Assembly (NCBI RefSeq): GCF_000373485.1
Contig: NZ_KB891586.1
Coordinates: forward strand, 200,734 to 264,733
Origin: Dasania marina DSM 21967
GTDB taxonomy: Bacteria; Pseudomonadota; Gammaproteobacteria; Pseudomonadales; Dasaniaceae
Direction of reading: 5' to 3'
Length of the DNA stretch: 64,000 nucleotides
Part shown: positions 56,726 to 64,000 of the stretch, one piece after another
How positions within the stretch are numbered: the stretch's first letter is position 1
How the letters are laid out: every line of letters begins with the position of its first letter
Program-made: the position numbers and the translations under genes
Notes under the pieces: model-generated
Told to the model about the DNA's origin: nothing
Seen by the model: the letters and a program-made list of their open reading frames with translations, nothing else
The model's database searches: none

Positions 56726-57916
56726 ATGGACTTCAATGCGGAGTTACAACGTTGCCTATTACCCCTAGGTGAGGCCTATTCCCTACCCGCTCACACCTAT
56801 ACAGACGAATCATTTTTTTACTGGGAAAAACGCTCCAGCTTTGAAGAGCAATGGTTTTGCCTAGGACTGGCTAAAGAGATACCTAATTGCGGCGATTATG
56901 TTTTAAAAGATATTTATGATCATAAACTTATTCTACTGCGTGATGAACAACAGCAGCTGAGAGCCTATAGCCGTATTTGCCGCCACCGCGCCATGGACAT
57001 GGCTGCCTGCCCCACGCTGGCTAAAAAAAACAGCAAGTCCGATATCTCCGCAGACAAGGGTAATATCGAGAAGATAACCTGCCCCTTCCATCGCTGGTCT
57101 TACGAGATTAACAACGGTCAACTAAACCATACCCCTCATGCTCAGCTTAGCACTCAACACAAAAAATCCAGCTTGCCAGAGTATAGGCTACATGAGTGGC
57201 AGGGCTTTGTTTTTATTAATATCAATGGTCAAGCCGGTGCATTCTCCACGCAACTACAAGCTCTGGAGAAACAATTATCACAAGCCGATATTAGCCGCTA
57301 CGCCATACACCAGAGCAGCGCAAAAACCAGCAACCAAGGTAATTGGAAATTGGCCATGGAAATTGCCATGGAATCCTATCATCACATAGGCGCACATTTT
57401 AATAGCTTTCAAAAAATATCTCGCGCCAGTAGCACCTATGTAGATCATGGTAACCAGCGTTATGCGGCACTAATCAACCCCTACTGCAAAAACATTGACC
57501 GCAGTCATGGGCCGATTAAGCTAGATTTATTTCCCCCCTCTAGCATAGAGCAGCACTATCAAGGCTTTGTTTACTACGCACTATTCCCCAACCTGCTTAT
57601 AGGCACTATGGGTGGTTTTTTCGACATTAATATTATTTACCCTACGGACAAAGATAGCCATAGGGTTGAAGCCTTCCTACTAGTCCCTGAAGGCGAAGAC
57701 GACAACCCAGACATAGACACGATTTTTCAACAATTTAACATTATCGAACAAGAAGACCAGGCACTAATGCAGGCGTGGATAAAAGGCCTAACATCCGCGC
57801 AAGCACCACAGGGCCCGCTAACAAAACTGGAAAAAGCCAACTGGTTATTTTACCAATATCTACTCTCCAGCTTAGTGGTCAATAAAAACACTAATAGCCG
57901 CATGCAGGAGGCCTAA
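56726..57916 (+). CDS. Rieske-type ring-hydroxylating oxygenase alpha-subunit-like protein
   Basis: A 396-residue oxygenase. The Rieske cluster ligands are in CRHR (Cys85, His87) and CPFH (Cys119, His122); 31 residues separate the pairs where 15-17 are usual, so a loop of about 14 residues has been added. The catalytic domain has NWKLAMEIAMESYHHIGAHF with two His iron ligands and EDQALM, the likely Asp ligand. No reductase or ferredoxin gene is adjacent. The MATE gene follows after 4 bp, implying an operon. The substrate is unknown. Confidence 0.88.
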   Translation: MDFNAELQRCLLPLGEAYSLPAHTYTDESFFYWEKRSSFEEQWFCLGLAKEIPNCGDYVLKDIYDHKLILLRDEQQQLRAYSRICRHRAMDMAACPTLAKKNSKSDISADKGNIEKITCPFHRWSYEINNGQLNHTPHAQLSTQHKKSSLPEYRLHEWQGFVFININGQAGAFSTQLQALEKQLSQADISRYAIHQSSAKTSNQGNWKLAMEIAMESYHHIGAHFNSFQKISRASSTYVDHGNQRYAALINPYCKNIDRSHGPIKLDLFPPSSIEQHYQGFVYYALFPNLLIGTMGGFFDINIIYPTDKDSHRVEAFLLVPEGEDDNPDIDTIFQQFNIIEQEDQALMQAWIKGLTSAQAPQGPLTKLEKANWLFYQYLLSSLVVNKNTNSRMQEA

Positions 57917-57920
57917 GAGC

Positions 57921-59315
57921 ATGCGCTTTGCCCTCTACAAAAAAGAACTCTTTAAACTACTGCAACTAGCCATACCCATGGCTGTAGCTGAAGCCGCCGC
58001 TATAGGCATGGCCTTTACCGATGCGCTATTTTCCGCCCACGCTAGCCTAGATGACTTAGCAGGGGTCTCTTTAGGTGCTGCTTTTTGGAGCCCCTTAATC
58101 GTCTTTAATTTTGGCGCCTTAATTATTATTGCCACCTACGCAGCTAGGCATATAGGTGGCCAGCAAACCAAACAACTAGACAAAATTTTACAAAACGGCT
58201 TATATCTAGCCGCTTGTTGGGGTTTATTACTGAGTCTAGTTATTTTTTCTGCACATTACCTAGTGCCCTATTTTTCATTAACCCCAAAAGCACAACAGGT
58301 AGCCAGTGCTTATATAACATGGCTGGCACCCGCCATGTTTTTTTGGGCCTTATTCACCAGCTTAACCTTATTTTCTGAAGGTATTGCTAAGCCCAACTTA
58401 GCAATGATTATTGCTGTTATAGGGTTAGGATTTAACGCCTTAGCCAATTATTTCCTGGTCTTTGGATTTTGGATCATCCCCGCGCAAGGCGGTGTGGGTT
58501 GTGCCTATGCCACCTTACTAACATCTATAGTCATGCTGAGCTGTTTTTTACTATTAATTAAACACCCCAGCTTTAGCCCTTACAAGTTATTGCGATGTCG
58601 CCAGCGTTTTAACTACCACGAAATAAAATCGCTAATGCTAAAAGGCCTGCCCGTAGGCATAGGCGCCATGTCGGAAAATCTTATCTTTGTGTCAGTAGCA
58701 TTAATATTGGCCACAAATAGCACAGAAGCGGTGGCCGCCAATCAAATGGCAAGAACCTTATATGAAGTAATTTTTGTTTTAATATTTTCACTATCACAGG
58801 CCATTACCATACGCACCGCTACCGCTATAGGCGCAAACAACCGGCAACAAATTCAACTATCGATAACCACAGGTATCTACAGCACTTTAACCATAGCGCT
58901 AGTTCTAGCGCTCAGTTTATACGCAGGCTCAGAATTTATTATAAGTATTTTTACCCAAGACAGCGCCACCACCGCTATTGCTCACAGCATTATGATAGCC
59001 AGTGCGTTCTTACTACTACCGGATAGTTTTCAGTATGTGATGCTGGCCATTATGCGTGCCTACCATGACATAAAAGTCCCCTATCTTTTATTTACTGGCT
59101 GCGGCTGGCTGATAGGTTTACCACTGGGTTTAAGCTTTTGTTACGGATATTATTTAACCCCTAGCCCCATGGGGCCTGTGGGCTTATGGTATGGCATATT
59201 AATAGGGCTTGCTGTAGCCAGCTTCACGCTGTGGCTACGCTTTAAACTACATACACAAAACATGGCTGGACCAAGCGAGCACATACAGGAAAAAACATCT
59301 GAGCTTATGGTGTGA
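57921..59315 (+). CDS. MATE-family multidrug/toxin efflux transporter
   Basis: A 464-residue inner-membrane protein with twelve predicted transmembrane helices and two related halves (MAVAEAAAIGMAFTDALFSA and GLPVGIGAMSENLIFVSVAL). It matches the NorM-like MATE family that exports cationic compounds in exchange for Na+ or H+. Its start codon is 4 bp after the Rieske gene, suggesting that the oxygenase product or substrate might be exported, which is inference only. Confidence 0.92.
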   Translation: MRFALYKKELFKLLQLAIPMAVAEAAAIGMAFTDALFSAHASLDDLAGVSLGAAFWSPLIVFNFGALIIIATYAARHIGGQQTKQLDKILQNGLYLAACWGLLLSLVIFSAHYLVPYFSLTPKAQQVASAYITWLAPAMFFWALFTSLTLFSEGIAKPNLAMIIAVIGLGFNALANYFLVFGFWIIPAQGGVGCAYATLLTSIVMLSCFLLLIKHPSFSPYKLLRCRQRFNYHEIKSLMLKGLPVGIGAMSENLIFVSVALILATNSTEAVAANQMARTLYEVIFVLIFSLSQAITIRTATAIGANNRQQIQLSITTGIYSTLTIALVLALSLYAGSEFIISIFTQDSATTAIAHSIMIASAFLLLPDSFQYVMLAIMRAYHDIKVPYLLFTGCGWLIGLPLGLSFCYGYYLTPSPMGPVGLWYGILIGLAVASFTLWLRFKLHTQNMAGPSEHIQEKTSELMV

Positions 59316-59325
59316 ACGCTCAGCC

Positions 59326-59721
59326 TTAAATTTTTATATATAAATAACCCTGCTGCTGCTGCAGTAGCAACAATTCTCTTACCCCTCCGTCTTCCAACAG
59401 CCCCACCCCCTTAATAAGACTATCCTTTGGCAGACTATTTTTTAATATTGAATTATTACAACCACCGACAGCTACACCTCTACTCATTAAATTTTTAATC
59501 TGTCTATTATAAGAGCTGCTATTAATCAACTTTAAAATAGCGGAGCCATGCACCACCACTTTAATATCGGCATCAGGGTCTGTTTGCAGTAGTTCATCGA
59601 CACTTGCTAGCAACATACCCATCTTTTCCCTTTCATTAATATGATAAACCACTTTAAACGGTTCAGCGAAAGCAGTGTTAGCCATTAAAACTAGCAACAG
59701 ATATAAAACCACTCGTTTCAT
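59326..59721 (-). CDS. Exported DsrE-like protein
   Basis: A 131-residue protein with a signal peptide ending NTAFAEPF, then a DsrE/DsrF-like fold (VVYHINEREKMGMLLASVDE, IKVVVHGSAILKLI). One Cys occurs in the body, in VAVGGCNNS, at the position usual for sulfur-relay members, but partners of sulfur relay are not nearby. Function unclear. Convergent with the MATE gene. Confidence 0.8.
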   Translation of the reverse strand: MKRVVLYLLLVLMANTAFAEPFKVVYHINEREKMGMLLASVDELLQTDPDADIKVVVHGSAILKLINSSSYNRQIKNLMSRGVAVGGCNNSILKNSLPKDSLIKGVGLLEDGGVRELLLLQQQQGYLYIKI

Positions 59722-59859
59722 ATTCCTCCCTCATCCTTAGGTTGTTCCATAGAAAAACTATTGCAACTGCTATTCAGTGTAGCGTTTATCTATAATTTTG
59801 CGCCTGCCGTTATGTAGCTATATAGCTTATGGCTAAGGATTGGGATGTAAGAAGAGGGT

Positions 59860-60234
59860 TTAAGGAATAAACTCAGGGAATAATAACGGCCAAGCCCGCT
59901 CGGGCCCCACCAACAGGCTTAAACCATTGATTACCGGCGGCCGGCAAGGTTGAGCATCAAGCTCTGCTGCTAGCGCATACAGCGGTGGCGACAAATACAC
60001 GACTACATCACAGTGCAAGCGCCCCTCTGACTCATGACGCATAAAAATAGCTCTATCGTTAGGGCCGTCGGCAGCTTTATAGTCTGCTATAAACAAATCT
60101 TCGATTTCAGCAAGATCAGGATTAGCTAACAACGGGTCACCTAGGTTTTTAGAAACCAGCTGTTCATAGCTTGCTAAGCCTTTATACGTTGGAAGATGTA
60201 AGTTTGGGTACTTAGCAGTACTCTTATTCAGCAT
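59860..60234 (-). CDS. Conserved protein of unknown function
   Basis: A 124-residue soluble protein with no signal peptide or membrane segment. It begins MLNKSTAKYPNLHLPTYKGL and includes FIADYKAADGPNDRAIFMRH, HCDVVVYLSPPLYALAAE and a proline-rich C-terminus. I recognise no family or catalytic motif. Codon use resembles the neighbours. It is a single gene with clear gaps on both sides. Confidence 0.6.
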   Translation of the reverse strand: MLNKSTAKYPNLHLPTYKGLASYEQLVSKNLGDPLLANPDLAEIEDLFIADYKAADGPNDRAIFMRHESEGRLHCDVVVYLSPPLYALAAELDAQPCRPPVINGLSLLVGPERAWPLLFPEFIP

Positions 60235-60396
60235 TAACAGAGAATAAGCCTAAATATTTAGGTATTAACCGTCATGGCTGGCCTGCGTTTACCCTCTACA
60301 ACCGCTAAACACAGTCGCCAAAAACATTCAGGCTCTATTTACAGGTTCCCAGCAACTCATTAAAGCTTATCACCTAAGCCTGAGGGCAATATAAAC

Positions 60397-60876
60397 TTAC
60401 TGGCCATCTTGAGCAGGGGCAGTCTCGTCGCTTTCCCAAACCTGCCACCATTTTTTGCGATTTTGGCGCGCTTCCTTACCTTTTTCAGAACCTTTATCCG
60501 CTTCTTTTTGAACCTGCTCGGCTTTATCGCTCATGTTTTTATTTTTTTCTTTGTGCTTGGCTTTTTTTTCATCCATGTTGTCGTCCATATCATCGACCTT
60601 GTCTTCTGCGTCGTCCTTATCTTTCATGGCCTTTTCTTTGGCTTTTTTGGCTTTCTTATCTTGTTTACGCTTTTCTTTTTTAAGCTTGTCTTTTTTCTCG
60701 TCCATCTCGTCTTCTAGTTCATCGGCATCATCACCTTTGGCTTGCATAGCCGCTTTATGGGTTTCTTTCTGCTCGGCGGTGGGTTTGCCTTTGCCTGCCC
60801 ATTCGGGTTTGTCGGCAAAAGCAGGGAAGGTAATTAAAAGACTTAACACGCTTATTAGTAATGTTATTTTCATCAT
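60397..60876 (-). CDS. Highly charged exported protein of unknown function
   Basis: With the ATG at 60874-60876 the protein has a signal peptide (MMKITLLISVLSLLITFPAFA) followed by DKPEWAGKGKPTAEQKE and then about 80 residues that are almost entirely Lys, Asp and Glu in heptad-like patterns (helical, probably single alpha-helix or coiled coil), ending in RKKWWQVWESDE. Total 159 residues. A longer frame from 60912 is possible. The DKPEWAGKGKP opening recurs in gammaproteobacterial exported proteins I have seen, but no role is known. Confidence 0.7.
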   Translation of the reverse strand: MMKITLLISVLSLLITFPAFADKPEWAGKGKPTAEQKETHKAAMQAKGDDADELEDEMDEKKDKLKKEKRKQDKKAKKAKEKAMKDKDDAEDKVDDMDDNMDEKKAKHKEKNKNMSDKAEQVQKEADKGSEKGKEARQNRKKWWQVWESDETAPAQDGQ

Positions 60877-60967
60877 AGTTTCTCTTTTATGTTTGTTAGC
60901 GTTAAAGAACATCCATTCACGACGACCAGCAAATGATGCACTAGCAACAGTGTAGCAAAGCTTATGC

Positions 60968-62686
60968 TTAAATCACGCCTATGGATTCTAAACGCGCCAT
61001 AACCATCTCAATAGCCTCCGCCATTTCATGCTGTGAGGTATCTATACGCATTTCTGGATTTTCTGGTTCTTGATAAGGGTCATCTATGCCGGTAAAGCCT
61101 TTAACCTTGCCTGCTCTAGCCATGGCATATAAACCCTTGCGGTCACGACCTTCACACACCTCTATGGGAGTGGATACATGTATCTCTATAAAGGTACCTA
61201 CACCTGCAATCAGGTTACGCACGCTACGCCGCCCTGCTAGGTAAGGCGCGATGGGGGCGCATATAGCCACACCACCATTTCGGGTAATTTCACTAGCAAC
61301 ATACCCTATGCGCTGTATATTCAGCTCACGGTGTTCCTTAGAAAAGCTTAATTCACTAGAGAGGTTTTTACGCACCACATCACCATCTAGCAAGGTGACA
61401 TGACGGCCACCGCGTTCGCGCAAACGTACCATTAAGCCATTGGCCAAGGTAGATTTACCTGAGCCAGACAGGCCGGTAAAAAACACGGTAAAACCCTGTT
61501 TGGAGCGAGGCGGCATGGTGTGCTGTAATTCTTCTACTATTTCAGGAAAAGCAAACCAGTCAGGCACGTCATCACCACGCTTCAATATTTCACGCAGCTC
61601 GGATCCCGAAATATAAAGACCTTCTTCACCCGGCAATAACTGCCCCTGTTCACAAAATTCCTCACGCCCTTGCGCATAGAGCAAAAAAGGCGCGGGCAAC
61701 ACTTTGATGTTCAACTCATCTTGAAAAGACAACACCAATTGTTGTGAAGCTTCGGGGGCATAAAACGCGCAGCCTTCATCATTTAAACCAGGGCCGGAGT
61801 GATCGTGGCCTACCACAAAATGACTAAAGCCGTAATTTTGTCGAATAATGGCCTGCCATAAGGCCTCTCTAGGGCCTGCCATACGCATACCCAAGGGCAC
61901 TAAGCTTAATTGTGCGGAACTTGCGGGATAGCGCTTTAACACTTTTTCGTAGCAACGCACCCGGCAGTAATGATCAAGGTCACCGGGTTTGGTCATGCCC
62001 ACGGCAGTATGGATAACAAAATTGGCGTTGTTTTCGGCCATTAGGCGCTTAGTCATAATGACGTGGGCGCGGTGCATGGGGTTGCGGGTTTGCAGAGCAA
62101 TAACATTGTTCCAGCCCCAGCTGGCAAATTTTGCACGTAGGGAGGCGGGGCTGTCACGGTATTGTTTAAAGTCGTAATACAGTGGTGGTGTCACCCCCAC
62201 TAAACGGCCACCTAGATAGTAGCCACCAGCTTCGGCATTGAGATAATGCACTCCAGGGTGACAGTCTTTGCTGCTGCCAAAAACAGCCTCAGCTTCGCGG
62301 GCTTTATCAGGCCGCCAGCAATCACTAACCGTCATATTGGCAATTACCACCCCCTCGGCGTCGCGCAGAGTAATGGTTTGGCCGCTAGCGATTTGCTCGG
62401 CAAAACTGGCTGAAACATCTAAGGTGATGGGCATGGGCCATAGCGTGCCATCGGCCAGACGCATATTGTCTAGTACCGTGTTGTAATCGGCCTCGCCCAT
62501 AAAACCCTCTAAAGGCGAGAAGGCACCATTAAGTAATAACTCTATATCGCACATTTGGCGCTTCGTTAAATCCCAAGACAGGTTGTGTTTAGCCTGTTCT
62601 TTGGCGGCCGCTAAAGCGTCATCCTGGACGTAAAGATCGATTAATTGATCACCGTGAGCCCGGCCTGCTGATATAACTTCACTCAT
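60968..62686 (-). CDS. Bifunctional ATP sulfurylase / APS kinase
   Basis: A 572-residue fusion that would make PAPS from sulfate and ATP. Residues about 1-390 are a homo-oligomeric-type sulfate adenylyltransferase with QTRNPMHRAH (199-208); the second active-site motif reads GHDHSG (293-298) where GRDHAG is usual. Residues about 395-572 are an APS kinase with P-loop GLSGSGKS (405-412), DGDVVRKNLSSELSFSKEHR and FIEIHVSTPIEVCEGRDRKG. No PAPS reductase or sulfotransferase gene is adjacent. Confidence 0.93.
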   Translation of the reverse strand: MSEVISAGRAHGDQLIDLYVQDDALAAAKEQAKHNLSWDLTKRQMCDIELLLNGAFSPLEGFMGEADYNTVLDNMRLADGTLWPMPITLDVSASFAEQIASGQTITLRDAEGVVIANMTVSDCWRPDKAREAEAVFGSSKDCHPGVHYLNAEAGGYYLGGRLVGVTPPLYYDFKQYRDSPASLRAKFASWGWNNVIALQTRNPMHRAHVIMTKRLMAENNANFVIHTAVGMTKPGDLDHYCRVRCYEKVLKRYPASSAQLSLVPLGMRMAGPREALWQAIIRQNYGFSHFVVGHDHSGPGLNDEGCAFYAPEASQQLVLSFQDELNIKVLPAPFLLYAQGREEFCEQGQLLPGEEGLYISGSELREILKRGDDVPDWFAFPEIVEELQHTMPPRSKQGFTVFFTGLSGSGKSTLANGLMVRLRERGGRHVTLLDGDVVRKNLSSELSFSKEHRELNIQRIGYVASEITRNGGVAICAPIAPYLAGRRSVRNLIAGVGTFIEIHVSTPIEVCEGRDRKGLYAMARAGKVKGFTGIDDPYQEPENPEMRIDTSQHEMAEAIEMVMARLESIGVI

Positions 62687-62863
62687 ATATTACCCTTCTT
62701 CTTAGAGTGGCCAATTCTACGGATTTTAAAATTAAATGCAGCCACCACAGCGATAAAAACTTTCCCTCACTTTCCCCCCTATAGCCAAAACGCTTAGAAG
62801 CGATTATATTAAACCCTCAAAATAAGCTTTTACTTACGAAAAATAGAATAGCCGGAGCCTTCC

Positions 62864-64000
62864 ATGACAATCCTCAACCCAAGCCATCTCAAACAGTTGG
62901 GGCTAACTGCCCTAAGCTGTGCCCTAGCCGCTTGTTCACCCGGTACCCCGCCGGCCACACAGCTAGCTGCGGATTTAGTGTTAAGCAACGCCAAAGTCTA
63001 TACCGTCGATGAGCAACAGCCCTGGGCTGAAGCCGTAGCCGTAAAAGACGGCAAAATCGTTTTTGTAGGCAGCAATCAAGACGCCAAGCAATGGCTAGGC
63101 GATGATACCCAACAGCAGGATTTGGCCGGCAAAATGTTACTGCCCGGATTCATAGACTCCCATGCCCACCCTGCCGCCGGTGGCGCTTTTGTACGCAGCC
63201 TATCGCTAGATACCTATGCCAACCCCGAAGACTGGGTTAAAGCTGTAGCGGGTTACGCCGCAGCCAATCCTGAATCCCCAATCCTCTTTGGCTATGGATT
63301 TTTAGCTAGCGCCTTTGGCCCCGAAGGCCCCACTGCCGCTTTATTAGATCAGGCTGTTGCTGACAAACCCGTCTTTATTATGGATGAAGGTTTTCACGGT
63401 GGCTGGGCTAACACCAAGGCCATGCAGCTATTAGGCATTAATAAAGATACCCCCGATATCATGCCCGGCTTTAGCTATTACAAACGTGACGCACAGGGCA
63501 GCCCCACCGGCTACTTCCTAGAAGACGCTGCTACCGCAGCCATGGATAAACTAGATGTTATTAATGCTGATAGCGTTGCCCTAGGTACTGCAGATGTATT
63601 CGACATAATGAACAGCTACGGGATTACCGCCGTGTTTGACGCTGGTGCGTTAAGTGTAGGTGATATCCAAATTGACATGTTGGACAAACTCTATGAACAA
63701 GGTGACTTCACCGTGCGCATGGTGGGCTCACACGCCGCCATGACACCCGAAGGCTACGATACGGCAATAGCGCAAGTACTAGAAAAAAGAAAAAACACCA
63801 AACGCCCCCTGTATCACATCAACACCTTAAAAATTATGGACGATGGCACCATAGAAGGTCGCACTGCTGGTATGTTTGAGGACTACCAAGGCGAGCCGGG
63901 CAATAAAGGTACCCATGTATTTACTCAAGCACAAATGGACCACATGGTCACCGAAGCCACCGCCAATAATGTGGATGTGCACATACACTCTCTAGGCGAG
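62864..64000 (+). CDS. Amidohydrolase-family lipoprotein, cut by the window edge
   Basis: Starts at the ATG at 62864 (MTILNPSHLKQLG) and stays open to the last base (379 codons). The signal has a lipobox ALAAC, so it is probably a lipoprotein. The mature part resembles the YtcJ-like amidohydrolases: VLSNAKVYTVDEQQPWAEAV, the metal-binding HXH in DSHAHP, KIMDDGTIEGRTAGMF and a late HIHSLG. The C-terminus lies beyond the window. Substrate unknown. Confidence 0.88.
   Translation, partial: MTILNPSHLKQLGLTALSCALAACSPGTPPATQLAADLVLSNAKVYTVDEQQPWAEAVAVKDGKIVFVGSNQDAKQWLGDDTQQQDLAGKMLLPGFIDSHAHPAAGGAFVRSLSLDTYANPEDWVKAVAGYAAANPESPILFGYGFLASAFGPEGPTAALLDQAVADKPVFIMDEGFHGGWANTKAMQLLGINKDTPDIMPGFSYYKRDAQGSPTGYFLEDAATAAMDKLDVINADSVALGTADVFDIMNSYGITAVFDAGALSVGDIQIDMLDKLYEQGDFTVRMVGSHAAMTPEGYDTAIAQVLEKRKNTKRPLYHINTLKIMDDGTIEGRTAGMFEDYQGEPGNKGTHVFTQAQMDHMVTEATANNVDVHIHSLGE

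Noticed and set aside
60409-60955. Plus-strand hydrophobic frames opposite the charged exported protein
   Set aside because: They are antisense readings of Lys/Glu codons, which give Phe/Leu-rich translations.

Overview
The window is chromosomal DNA of moderate G+C from a marine-type gammaproteobacterium. Gene content and order (tol-pal next to ruvCAB; miaB-ybeZ-ybeY-corC-lnt; leuS-lptE-holA) resemble Cellvibrionales/Pseudomonadales, with the Spongiibacteraceae or a neighbouring family as a guess. There is no rRNA, tRNA, CRISPR array, prophage or intact insertion sequence that I can recognise. Both edges cut genes: queE on the left and an amidohydrolase lipoprotein on the right.

Layout. 1-8.3 kb: queE and the cell-envelope block tolQ-tolR-tolA-tolB-pal-cpoB with ybgC, then ruvC-ruvA-ruvB, all on the minus strand, with a CTGT-N8-ACAG LexA-type box in front of ruvC. 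8.4-12.7 kb: a periplasmic binding-like protein and a small conserved protein sit between ruvC and yebC-aspS-fmdB. 12.9-21.1 kb: housekeeping and mixed genes (threonine aldolase, YfbR nucleotidase, a WYL regulator, an HU with a lysine/alanine tail, HIT protein, proS, lytic transglycosylase, trmH, a DUF1499 protein). 21.1-39.6 kb: a dense signalling region with a 7TMR-DISM hybrid kinase, CheX, a CheY-like receiver, a cyclic-nucleotide-binding protein, a chalcone-isomerase-like/TonB-C fusion, a REC protein with a degenerate GGDEF, a GAF-GGDEF cyclase, a FlhG/MinD-like ATPase, an HDOD-GAF-kinase, a REC-PAS-GGDEF-EAL protein, DUF3581, DUF1631 and a PilZ protein. 39.8-42.3 kb: an aminotransferase, a tandemly duplicated structured non-coding element of about 0.8 kb in total, and a DUF1820 gene. 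42.6-52.5 kb: miaB, ybeZ-ybeY-corC-lnt, leuS-lptE-holA. 52.5-52.95 kb: a gene-free gap with a heptamer tandem repeat and two inverted perfect DnaA boxes. 52.9-64 kb: hydrolase, phosphatase-like protein, OmpA-family porin, MscS channel, Rieske oxygenase plus MATE transporter, DsrE-like protein, a highly charged exported protein, a fused ATP sulfurylase/APS kinase and the partial amidohydrolase.

How it works together. Tol-Pal and CpoB link outer-membrane constriction to division. RuvABC resolves recombination junctions, probably under SOS control. The 21-40 kb block carries several modules for making, breaking and sensing cyclic di-GMP, and is the most coherent non-housekeeping unit. The least explained features are the duplicated structured element at 41.1-41.9 kb, the DnaA-box palindrome behind holA, and the chalcone-isomerase-like/TonB fusion.
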